A stretch of 64,000 nt of DNA, taken from Pseudevernia furfuracea (Eukaryota; Ascomycota; Lecanoromycetes; Lecanorales; Parmeliaceae). Under the pieces are notes generated by a model, which was not told the DNA's origin, made no database searches, and was given only the letters and a program-made list of their open reading frames with translations. The position numbers and the translations under genes were made by a program. Where the stretch lies: assembly GCA_022315425.1 (NCBI GenBank), contig JAIUPT010000019.1:62001-126000 (forward strand). The letters run 5' to 3'. Below, in pieces: positions 55,079 to 64,000 of this stretch. Position 1 is the stretch's first letter, and every line of letters starts with the position of its first letter.

Positions 55079-56767
55079 TTAGCGAGATGAAGCCAATGAT
55101 AAAATGGAAAAAGTGTTACTGATCCTCCGTGTTTTCTTCAAATCAGAGTCAGTGGAATCGGACTGATCTTCGAAGTAACAACTCGGATGAACAAGTCGCT
55201 CCTCCATGTGTGCAATAGCATCAATGCGCTGGATGCGCGAGAATTCGGGAATATCTTCGGCACTTTCAACATCTAAAAGAGCTTCTTCTTCGACACTTAG
55301 AACCCAATGGCCAACCCTACTGGCATCATTCGCATTCCAAGAGCCTTCTTGCCGGGGGAAGCGACAGAGGAGAGAGGAGAGACAATGCCTGCCGTCGTAT
55401 AGCGGGATCTCTGCAACTGACGAGTGTGGAGTACAGAGGTACAAGAATTCCCAAATCCATCGAGAAGCTTGGTCTGACCTCCAGAGACCCTGGCGATTCC
55501 AGCGATGATGCTGAAAGCGACACGATGCTCCTGAAGTGGTCGATATAAGAGTCGAAAACGCATTGCTCGGAGCTCAGGCTCGTTCTGAGAAGGACTGTTG
55601 CCGTAATGTGATGTATTTTGAGGAGCATAGCTGCCTTAAGATTTCTTGTGTCTATTGTGTGCCGGGAACCTGTAGTAACGTGTCGAAAATCTGAAGCAAT
55701 TTTTGCATCAAGTCATCAAGGTGATCGCGTCCCAATACCACCGCATTGGGTGGCTCCTCAAAAAACTCGATAGACTCTTTGGTGTCGTGTCTAAAACGGA
55801 TAAAGTCGAATGCCGCATTGAAGAAATTGTAGAGGCAGACTCGCGACTGGTTGAGTCTGAAGAACGCATTTGGGATGTTGGGGTGTCTCCAATGAAACGG
55901 TGATGCTGAGAAAGGCAAGAGTCGACTAACGATCTTGCTTGTAAATTGAGCCTAGAGAATACCGGAAGAAGGTCACCCTCGATCATGGTCGTTGCGAGCA
56001 AGGAAGATGGTTGCAGAAGCTGGTCTTGCTTAATTTGCCAATCATGCAAAATTTTCAGCCCGCTCTCCAGGTGCAGCCCAGCTGAATTGTAGTTACCCAA
56101 GAATGCCTCGAAAGCAATATAGAGGACGCAACAAATCAATGTCGACCGGACATTCCCATTCTACTCATCTCCAAGGTTCTGCCGCAAGTGAGCGAGGGCT
56201 TGATTGTATTGCTCGATGCTGTATTAGTAGCACACCGTTAGTTAGGACTGCGATCGGATGACTTCCCGCTGGATGTCGAATTTTTTGTACAGGCAGCCAA
56301 GTGCAATGACCGCGTGGCGTAGGGCTGGGTCATCATGACTGATCTGTAACACTAGCTGGTCCCAAAATTTCGAGTCGAAATAATCAGAAAACTCGATGAC
56401 GGAGCGTTGGCGAAACTATTCGAAGTACTTCCGTTCCTCATGAGTGCCAGACAGATTGGATGATGGTTCTTGAATGGAGAGAACACTAGGACCGGGGGAT
56501 CTGTCTTCGGGCCCTGTAGCCTGCGGTGTCACTCGACCAATCTGCATGGAAAGGTAGCCGTTGCAAGTTCTTCCGGTTCTGCGACAATTCAAGCATGCAG
56601 GCTTCTCCTCCTCACATTCTTCACGTCGTACTCTAGGATTAGGCGATACGAGCTTAGACTTTGTGAAGCACTCGGACATACGACAGCGCGGTCAGGGGTG
56701 TGACTCACTTACAGGTAAGACACGCAATTCGAACTTTCTTTCCAAACGCCAACTGAGAGCTGCTCAT
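55079..56767 (-). pseudogene. Zn2Cys6 transcription factor, decayed paralogue of the left-edge gene
   Basis: The first two exons are well preserved. The ATG at 56767 gives MSSSQLAFGKKVRIACLTCK, spliced (56708-56633, GTGAGT...CCTAG) to VRREECEEEKPACLNCRRTG and RTCNGYL, a complete six-cysteine cluster. The basic residue normally before the third cysteine is Glu here. Downstream the frame meets a TAG after ERKYFE (about 56416) and a second TAG after HLRQNLGDE (about 56157). It continues through ICCVLYIAFEAFLGNYNSAG and shifts frame near 55350 between DPAIRRQALSLL and RQEGSW. The conserved pieces LKIHH, MDLGILVPLY and CRDPAIRRQA match the intact domain at 1.4-1.65 kb. The order is complete, so this is a full-length gene in early decay rather than a fragment. 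Confidence 0.85.
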
Positions 56768-57445
56768 AATGAGGCGCTTCGTGTTGTTAGAGGTAGGAAA
56801 TCGCAAAACTCAAGCTGCCTGATCGATAGGATGAGCTCATTTTTGGGGGTCTTTGAGACAGTTATGGACTTCGAGCTTCAGCCTGAAGAGCAGAGGCTGT
56901 CTCAAAGGAACAAATTAGTGAGACGAGAGTCAACGATCCCACAGAGCAGAGCTACTACAGGCATTTTGTTCCCGATTCCCCGGTAATTCGATGTTGTGGG
57001 ACGCCTACTTGTGGCTGTAGGTTTTTTCCAGCAGCTTTGGCACCAGATGGGCTGCCCGGAGTGTAGTCAATGGTGATGCCGACTTGATCAAGTAGGAGAG
57101 CAACACTAGGCTCTCTGGCAACTGAGTAGCGAAAGGGTTGGGGTTGTATGTTGTAGTTCACAACGCTGGAGAACGAGAACGCTAGTGTACTGGCTGAGAG
57201 TGCTCATCGGAAATGGAAAGGGTCGCAAAGACGACGAACCAGGCAGGGAGACACAGATCAAGATAGTGAATTTTGATGTCGACAAACCTCTTTGTTGGAG
57301 ATTTATGAGGAATATGCACGCAGCCTTGTAGGGCTGGCCACTATTACACGTACCGTTCACCGATTGGCTCATCTTCGAGATGGCTGCAAGCGGGATAGGC
57401 AGGTGGGGTATGCTATACAGTTCTGATTGACGATTGTATCACGGG
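56768..57445. other. intergenic, no supported gene
   Basis: Small frames only. Nothing is recognised between the regulator pseudogene and the LTR-like sequence. Confidence 0.4.
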
Positions 57446-58165
57446 TGTTGGAATTGCACTACTCAGCCCTATCGCTTATATATAGTCAGGATTTTCTGTA
57501 GCAGCAAACCATCCGTCACCAATATTATAAAAGATTATAAAAGGCTATGAGCCCGGGTTTGCGCTATACCATCATAACCGTGACGGGCCCCTCACTGAGC
57601 GGCAGCATTGTACGGAAGTCCCACGTCGAGCTGAGCAACGGAAGCCCTGCGGCGGGCAGGCATGGACTATTACCCTGGAGAGGTTTTAGGGGAGTGATCG
57701 AGACATGTTGCTGTCGGAGCAGGCACGGATGTCTCGTGTGTATTTTTAGATTAGCGAGGATCTGGATGACGGGTCGAGAGGGAAGAGACAACGAAACAAC
57801 ATCTACGGCAATGCATGGTTGACTAAGAGGAAAGAGACAGCGAAACGACACCTACGGTAACGTATGATTGACTAAGAGGAAAGAGACGACGAGACGACAC
57901 CTACGGCAATGCATACGATGGCTCGAAACAGGTACAACGGGCAGGCAACGGACTCCAGGTCAGAGGGCCAGAGGGAGCAACAATCGAGTACTCTTTCCCC
58001 CATCCACGAGCGAGCGATTGAGCGGTGGAAGGTTTTAAGGAGGCTACGAGTCAAGGACGAGAGGGAGCTATAGACTATAAGGCGACGACGAGGGTATACT
58101 CGCCGTCGATAGGCCTAAGTGTTGAGAGGGAGTGTTAGAATTGCACTACTCAGCCCTATTGCTTG
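57446..58165 (+). mobile_element. LTR-retrotransposon remnant (probable)
   Basis: The same roughly 32-base start, TGTTRGAATTGCACTACTCA followed by GCCCTATYGCTT, occurs at 57446 and 58133, in direct orientation and 687 bp apart. TG-starting direct repeats of this kind are typical of LTR 5' ends. The first copy is followed by TATATATAG like an LTR core promoter. No reverse transcriptase, integrase or gag frame lies between them. The intervening DNA has tandem repeats and G/A-rich sequence. It is either a truncated pair of LTRs or two solo pieces. Confidence 0.5.
57772..57924 (+). repeat. 49-bp tandem repeat, three units
   Basis: Units aligned on GACTAAGAGGAAAGAGAC (57821, 57870) and CACCTACGGYAAYGYAT show a 49-bp period with about 10-15 percent divergence. 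The first unit starts slightly before 57780 and the last is truncated at about 57924. Confidence 0.8.
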
Positions 58166-58360
58166 CATGTAGTGTTGCTGAGGTCGCGTTGCTGTCCAGT
58201 CCAATGCTCGTCTGGTGACTTGGTACTTCCTCTGACTGGCAATTTGTTATACAAATGACATGCATACACAATCGTCTCTGCCTAGAAAGACAGTGGTAGC
58301 TGCGCTCCCTGCAGCATAAGCCCTTGCTATTATGATCACTGTTCGGTTGAATCGTTCTGA

Positions 58361-59026
58361 TATTCCGATCTGATATGCTATGGGGGTGACGGTGGAGTTG
58401 ATCAGCACCTATACAGCACATCCAAAAGGAATCCTCTCTCTACTATAGCATTGGGCCAAAAGTACCCGTCATACGATAATCGTCGAGTCATCGATGTTTT
58501 GCGGCTTTTCATAGATTTGATAGATGTTTCGGATGGTGATGGAGACGAGTGGACCAGCGGCTCCAGGATGGTGTATTTCATGAGCGGCTACGATAATCCG
58601 AGTTCTACCATCGAAATTGCTGACGATACTCTTCTATGGTTTATACAAACTCTAGGCCCCTCTTTCTGGAACTCGGTCGACGAATACTACCGTAGGATAG
58701 CTACGTTGGAGTCTGCTGTAAGTGAACAGCCTGAGCGATTGAAATGTCTCAAGAAACTCGTTGGTAGTAATATCGATGTGACGGAGGTCGAAGGGGGTTA
58801 CTGTCTGTTCCACGATTCTGTCCTTGGAGGGAGTCACGTTGGGTCAAACCAGTTACTGGCAGCGGGAACAAACACTCACCTAGTGGGTCTTGAACCTGAA
58901 AAAAGCCCTGCATATGAAATCCCGGCTTCTCTTGCACTGTACCGTGCAGACCTTTTCATAGCGCTACAAAGGACACTCAGAGACACGAAGGTGCACTTGG
59001 ATAGTTTTTTGGCCTTGGAGCTATGA
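58361..59026 (+). CDS. uncharacterised ORF without clear start
   Basis: An open frame of 222 codons ends at 59026 with consistent protein-like composition: RRVIDVLRLFIDLIDV, DTLLWFIQTLGPSFWNSVDE, LKCLKKLVGSNIDVTEVEGG, ALYRADLFIALQRTLRDTKV. The first in-frame ATG is at about 58568, well inside the coherent sequence, and the frame is closed by a stop at 58358-58360. The 5' end is therefore either an unseen exon or lost, perhaps with the nearby LTR-type insertion. No domain is recognised. It is globular and helical by composition, with no signal peptide visible. Confidence 0.45.
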   Translation, partial: YSDLICYGGDGGVDQHLYSTSKRNPLSTIALGQKYPSYDNRRVIDVLRLFIDLIDVSDGDGDEWTSGSRMVYFMSGYDNPSSTIEIADDTLLWFIQTLGPSFWNSVDEYYRRIATLESAVSEQPERLKCLKKLVGSNIDVTEVEGGYCLFHDSVLGGSHVGSNQLLAAGTNTHLVGLEPEKSPAYEIPASLALYRADLFIALQRTLRDTKVHLDSFLALEL

Positions 59027-59443
59027 TAAGTTACTTTTTGGGAGAGTGCTTGGACAAAGGATACCCTGTTAGCACTGTTCTCTCAAGACCTTGATACCTT
59101 CATTTTCACTCGTCGGTCCACAACCATCTGTAGATTTTGCGCCCATATTACGATTGTGATGGTCCAACCTTCTTGGATGTTAGCTCTTGGAGCCATAATA
59201 CGCGGACAATCATCAAAAGATGTTGGTGATATCATCGGCAGCAGCATGTCTCTTGGCTGGCGACCGCAACGTGTCCCATCAAACCTCCTCACTGCTGAAA
59301 GAGAACCGTACAGGTAGGCTCAGCATGAAGACGACCCCGGGTTCATCATCTATAAAGGTGGACAAGGCTTTTTAAAATTTCATGCTGATTAAAAAAGTAG
59401 TTCATCTAGTATCGAAGACCACCTCGACAGATGGGACTGGGAC
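59027..59443. other. intergenic, no supported gene
   Basis: Nothing recognised. A possible upstream exon for the Cys-rich ORF may lie at 59400-59443, where the frame is open. Confidence 0.35.
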
Positions 59444-59686
59444 ATGTGCCTTTTCTGCTGGCAAAAGATGAAAGAGACTGGCATCGAACCCGTAGTCCTT
59501 GAAAGCAAATGTCCAACCTGCGATCGCTTCTTGGTTCTTTTGGGACGAGACGACTGTAGAAACGACCTCTGCCGATTCTGCGAGGCGAAGGAAGAGCAAG
59601 CCGAATTCGCAATACGACAGAGGGAGAAGCGACACCCCCAAGCCAGATTCAACGCGGACGAAGGAGACACTGAATACTCGCCCTAA
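59444..59686 (+). CDS. small Cys-rich protein, possible zinc-binding
   Basis: The 80-codon ORF has three Cys-x2-Cys pairs: CLFCWQ at the N-terminus, KCPTCDRF at about 24-31 and LCRFCEAK at about 45-52. This spacing could bind zinc in a ribbon-like or RING-like fold, and the remainder is a charged tail (EEQAEFAIRQREKRHP). The frame is open for a short distance upstream of the ATG, so a spliced 5' exon is possible. I do not recognise a family. It may be part of a larger decayed gene. Confidence 0.4.
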   Translation: MCLFCWQKMKETGIEPVVLESKCPTCDRFLVLLGRDDCRNDLCRFCEAKEEQAEFAIRQREKRHPQARFNADEGDTEYSP

Positions 59687-61354
59687 TTAATACGTACCTA
59701 ATGTCTTCATCGAGGGATACTCGCCCTACTTCATACACACCTAGCATCCTCACCAAGGGACACGCCTGCTGCCACCACTGCCATCGGAAAAAGAACTTTG
59801 CATGAAAGATTATTCTTGCGTGAGCTCCAAAGCAGGACGGAACCCGCCCGGCCAAACGGCCATTGGAGACCCAATGCACCGATTCTGCTTTTTGGAGGAA
59901 ACCGCGAAGCGGAAAGGGGGGGCCCGTTTTGTCAAGTCTACACAGTCTGGTGTCTAGCTAGCTAGTGTAGTCCTCGCCAGCACTCAAACACGACATGAGG
60001 ATCCGACTACAACACACAGCATGTGAACTTTCAACATTGATAATGTGCAAATAGTAAACGCCGGAGATCTTCACAGCTACACGCCCACGGCGGCCAAGGA
60101 GAAGCATCTTGCCTGCTCTTTTACTCCAGCACGACACGGCACTATGAAAATTGCCCCAAGGCTCGACTGTTAATCATGATTTTCGATGGGGGACCGAAGA
60201 ACATGTTCCAAACGTGTTGAAAACACGGGCGCAAAAGCCTGTGCCCCAAAACAACAACGCCTTGGCGACCCCCCCTGCGGTTGACATGGTAGCCGGATAC
60301 GTGGATTGGATTATCAACCGTCGCCTTTTTCTCCAATCTCATCCAGTCCCGACCAATCCTTTGTGGAACACACCCGTCTTCAAGAAAGCGGCAACGTCAC
60401 AGTACCGATGTGCGTCAACCCTTAGGAAAGATGGGCTAGGTAGTTAAACGAGACATGTGATACATGTGACCGACTTTTGAGTACACCGACACCCCCCCCC
60501 CTCCTCACATCCGGGTACGATTTCCGGGTCCTCGCCATGCCTCAACCTGTTTGCCCCTCGGCGGGGCTAGTCTGTTTGAAATGAAGCGCACCGGACGAGT
60601 GTAGGAGCGAGTGTGTACAGGAGGGGCCCCCTTGGAAGGAAGGGAGGATCCTGTTCGCGAGTGACGCACTCTGTAGGTAGCAAGACCACGGCACTTGAAA
60701 CACTCGAGACTGCGCCCGGCCCAACCAGCCCGGAACTTGTACCCGGATATGGTTTGGGGTGGGAGGGAGGGGTGGGGTCAATGTATCCAAAAGCGGTGTA
60801 CACGTATCACGTCCCTTAAACAATCCGGAGGGCTATCGCAGTACACACTCAATCAAGCACGGGAGATTCGGGGCTGGCCAGTTGTTGGGAAGGGGTAATG
60901 TTATAACACAGCAACAACATCTGGAGTCCGCAGGGACGGAGACGTCAAATGGAAAACATTATTAAATGATCCATCAACACCTTAAGTTCCGACGAAAGTA
61001 TTCTGCTACGGTTAGTCTCTGCGGTACATCAGAGCTCAAAATGCATCGGAGCCCGGATTCCAGCAGCAAATTCGCTCCATGCTGTTAGAAATGTTTGGCT
61101 AAATCCAGCCATACCTCGCACTACAATTTCTTAAGCAAAATCAACAGAATAGCGTCTCATGCGAAAATTTTTGTATAAAGTCTCAATGCATATTCTCATG
61201 CGCGTAAAAATCTCATGTACAAGAATGTATGCATATATGCGTTCGAATAGAAAGCCCCATAGAAAACCATCATCAAGTCGAAAGAAGTGAAACATCCCCG
61301 TCCACTGCCCAGCAGTCACCTCTCCATTGTCCCACTTCAACTCAAGCCTAGATC
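59687..61354. other. gene-poor stretch
   Basis: No gene is supported over 1.7 kb. A C-run lies at about 60492-60501. G/C-rich frames at 60542-60965 overlap on both strands without a family signature. Confidence 0.4.
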
Positions 61355-62452
61355 CTAAGAAGCATACTTCACCCCCACGGCATTCACACTTCCCCCACTC
61401 ACCATGATCCCATCCGTAGCCATAAAGTAAGAATACCTCTCTACACTACTCTGGCCATCTAACCATGGCAGTATCTCATCAAGGAAGCTCTCTGGGTCCG
61501 TAAACGATTGAAACTCTGTAACCCACACCGGCACGTTCTGCCCAGTCGCCGGGTTCACCGCTGCTTTGATGGCCGATTGGACATGAGATTGAAAGTCGCT
61601 GACGTCGGAGGAGACTGGGCAGCCATTTTGGCAGCCGTACCAGTGGATTGGGACGAATGAAATGGGGCAACCTGTGCATTGTTCTAGGAAGGGGGAAAGC
61701 CAATCGAGTCCTTGGGGGATCCCAGCACTATTTGTGCCGGCACTGTTAGTCACACTGGGAGAGCCAAGTAAAACGTTGTTGCTGGCGTATGGTTTCATAT
61801 ACTGATTGAAGCCCGCGACAGCGGAGCCAACGTCCATATTGGCTTGACCCGTATTATCGGGTTCGTTGAACGACATGAGATAGTTGGTCCCGGACCCAGA
61901 GGTTGCGGCTTTGACGGCAGAGTCCCAATTGTCTGAATGAACGGAGGCGATGCCCCATAGAGTGGGAACGTATTGGAATTTAGAAGGGAGGCCTTGAGGC
62001 GTGTCGTCCCAATTGTAGCCCCATGATAGTTGACTGTAGCCTGACCATATGTTGAGATTTCCCGAGCTAGGATTGTATGCAAGACCGCGCTTTCCAGAGC
62101 TGCTGGTAGTACCACCAGAGTTACTGTTGCCGCTGTTGCTGGTTGTTGATCCTTGATTTGCGGCAGGCGACGGGGAGGGCGAGGTATCGACGACTGGCGC
62201 AGCCTGCGCGGGAGTCGAAGCAGCGGCGGGAGTTGAAGTAGGGGTGGGTGTCGGAGTGGAACCACCACCGTAATTGACGGTGCTCCAGTCTACGTTATTC
62301 CAATCGACGTTCTTGTAGAGAGAAGGGTCGTTCCAATTTACGCCCGCATAGTCGTCGCGCCGGTGTTTGCGGAGTGGCGCATGTGCTGGATGGGCATAGA
62401 CGCCCGTGAGGAAAAAGGCCGCCAGGGCTAATGTTGGAAGAGATAGATGCAT
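61355..62452 (-). CDS. secreted GH128-type endo-beta-1,3-glucanase
   Basis: The product has 365 residues in one exon. The ATG at 62452 is chosen because it opens a clean signal peptide (MHLSLPTLALAAFFLTGVYA); the longer frame adds 51 unlikely residues. After a short basic stretch and a WNDPSLYKNVDW repeat-like segment comes a Ser/Thr/Pro-rich linker (about 65-120). The catalytic domain runs from KRGLAYNPSSGNL at 121 to the end. The Glyco_hydro_cc/GH128 signatures are the acid/base Glu at about 197 in YLMSFNEPDN and the nucleophile Glu at about 313 in VPVWVTEFQSF. FVPIHWYGCQNGC and ERYSYFMATDG also fit. It probably acts on beta-1,3-glucan in the fungal wall, with the linker as an O-glycosylated stalk. 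The gene is intact. Confidence 0.92.
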   Translation of the reverse strand: MHLSLPTLALAAFFLTGVYAHPAHAPLRKHRRDDYAGVNWNDPSLYKNVDWNNVDWSTVNYGGGSTPTPTPTSTPAAASTPAQAAPVVDTSPSPSPAANQGSTTSNSGNSNSGGTTSSSGKRGLAYNPSSGNLNIWSGYSQLSWGYNWDDTPQGLPSKFQYVPTLWGIASVHSDNWDSAVKAATSGSGTNYLMSFNEPDNTGQANMDVGSAVAGFNQYMKPYASNNVLLGSPSVTNSAGTNSAGIPQGLDWLSPFLEQCTGCPISFVPIHWYGCQNGCPVSSDVSDFQSHVQSAIKAAVNPATGQNVPVWVTEFQSFTDPESFLDEILPWLDGQSSVERYSYFMATDGIMVSGGSVNAVGVKYAS

Positions 62453-64000
62453 GGTGGCGTCGATACTCAGATGTAGTCGTGTAAATTTAAGTTCGCGACG
62501 TTGGGATGCTGAGTTGAGTGACGATAGTGACGAATGAGAGTCTGCGGTTGATCTTCTGGTGCGGTATGCGATATGCGAGTCGCGTGTAACAGTGATTGTA
62601 GGCACTGACCTATGAACTGAATGAAGGTGGTGGTAAGGTTGTCCTTAATCGTTGCGCGGCGCAGCTGTACAGTGTTGATGTGGTGTGGAAATGAGCGTGG
62701 ACTAGGTGGCGGCGTCAGGTGAAATGAATGAATGAATGAATGAATGAATGAGAGTGTCTAGAATGAAATCATTGTTCGTGCTGATTGTGTGGCTTAAATT
62801 AAAAGAGAGCCGAACGAATGGATGAATGTGTTATTGACAAAGAAAAGGCAGTCTTGCGAAGAGAGCAGAATGAGTGAATGAATTTGTTATTGACAAAAAA
62901 AAAATAGGTTGCGAATCAACAATAGTACCTAGTACAACATACTAGAGGAAGATGAAGGAAGGATCGTGGGGAGAGGAAGGTGCCATGTGCATTTTACGCA
63001 AATCCGACCCCTCATTTTTGGGCTTGCCAAAGTTGAAACAGCTTGCGAACTGCAGCATTTTCAGCATTTTGTGTAGAATGCAATATCGAATTAGGAGTTA
63101 GCGAGTGGTTGGATGCTGGCCGCCGTGGCGCGGAAATTGCAGAAATCTAAGCGCTGGCAAAGGTTGTGCCTTTCCTATCCGAGGCCGAGATCCTCCACTC
63201 AAATTCACAGGCTGGGCCTCGGTCTCGAATTAGAACAAAGAAAATGGTCATTACTTTGTCCTCAAGTCTCCACTCCTGAGTGTGCATATACCTCACAGGC
63301 ACGAGGAATCATGCGCACTGGTCCTGGCGCCTAGGTAATGAATGTCGATGAGTGAGTATGGACAGGTCATACAGAATGTGTAACACCAAGGAAACAACGC
63401 TCATTAGGAAAAATGATGCTCTGATGCTATCTCCTTGAGGCGCCTGAAATTTGGCTGGAAGACTCTTAGGATCTTGGTGAAGGAGGGATGCGAACCGTAT
63501 GTTGCCAAGCTGGAGCATGAGCATGACGATTCTCTCAACTCCTATGTCTGTATCTGCATTTGACGATGTAGCGTATCAGAAGCACTCCATATAAACCTCC
63601 ATACTTGAAGGATCTACCCTTACGTCTTCATCTGCTCGTTATTCATCTCAGAATCTCTTGACCGCGCAGAAACAGATTAAAAGAGTTCGTAACTTTCGAG
63701 TCATCGGAGTCTGACAGAACTGGAAACTTGTGAAGTATATAGTAGTCTGTGTGGCACCTCTACTTCATGAGCTCGTTAAGCCGGATCTCGTCTCGTATGG
63801 AGACCATCCAAAGGCGAGGGAGGATTGTCACTCTCGTCGATCCAGCTGGAATCTATAAGCATCTGCACTCCCTCTTTAAACGATATCCTCGGGTCTCGTT
63901 TAGCCACACCAAAGCCTCTTGCGTAAAATTTCTCTTGACTACCTGAAGCTCGTCGTGAAAGCACTCGTGAAAGCCGCTGAAAGTACGTTTCAGCACTCCG
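62453..64000. other. upstream region of the glucanase gene and gene-poor end
   Basis: A (GAAT)n microsatellite lies at about 62724-62750, within the 5' region of the glucanase. An A-run is at about 62897-62906. No gene is recognised to the right edge. Frames at 63113-63334 and 63749-63964 have no signature. Confidence 0.45.

Noticed and set aside
60542..60965. Overlapping G/C-rich ORFs on both strands
   Set aside because: No frame shows a family signature, and mutual overlap on both strands suggests stop-poor composition only.
1..64000. tRNA, rRNA or CRISPR features
   Set aside because: No cloverleaf with T-loop GTTCRANNC and matching acceptor stem was found by eye, no rRNA core words, and no regularly spaced repeat-spacer pattern. 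The organism is a fungus.

Overview
This window is nuclear DNA from a filamentous ascomycete (Pezizomycotina; Dothideomycetes is my guess, not proven). The evidence is short GT..AG introns of about 50-90 bases with CTAAC/CTGAC-like branch sites, the fungal Zn2Cys6 and C2H2 regulator types, a trichodiene-oxygenase-like P450, an Atg3 and an ALG5 with filamentous-fungus features, fungal GH128 and Ecm11-domain proteins, and pogo/Fot-type transposons. Several genes below were rebuilt across introns by joining frames at visible splice sites.

Layout. 1-4.2 kb: the 3' part of a Zn2Cys6 regulator next to an intact cytochrome P450, then a decayed SRPK-like kinase (4.6-5.3 kb). 6.3-10.9 kb: an Ecm11-domain protein, a small conserved-looking unknown, and a sulfotransferase-like P-loop protein. 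12.5-19.5 kb is a gene graveyard around one intact unknown ORF (14.7-15.7 kb): a broken NLR (hydrolase / NB-ARC tail / TPR) and a P-type ATPase that has lost its catalytic core. 19.5-24.5 kb: two related pogo-type transposons, inserted separately into one older open frame, each flanked by a long direct repeat. 24.5-37 kb: sparse DNA with a methyltransferase, a small secreted protein, two tandem paralogues of unknown family (one frameshifted) and remnants. 37-52.8 kb is gene-rich again: a small Cys protein, a second sulfotransferase-like paralogue, a 1,204-residue zinc-finger protein in five exons, ALG5, an alpha/beta hydrolase and ATG3. 53.7-62.5 kb: a secreted protein, a decayed paralogue of the left-edge Zn2Cys6 regulator in opposite orientation, an LTR-retrotransposon scrap, two unknown ORFs and a secreted GH128 glucanase.

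How the genes relate. Housekeeping functions (ALG5 for N-glycan glucosylation, ATG3 for autophagy, Ecm11-domain protein for a likely meiotic/nuclear role) are interspersed with accessory genes (regulator-P450 pair, methyltransferase, sulfotransferase-like proteins, secreted proteins). No PKS, NRPS or terpene synthase is visible, so no biosynthetic cluster can be claimed inside the window, though the regulator-P450 pair could be the edge of one lying to the left. I did not find a convincing new multi-gene system. The most interesting material is the nested transposon locus with long target-like duplications, the in-frame core deletion of the ATPase, and the dispersed inverted regulator paralogues.
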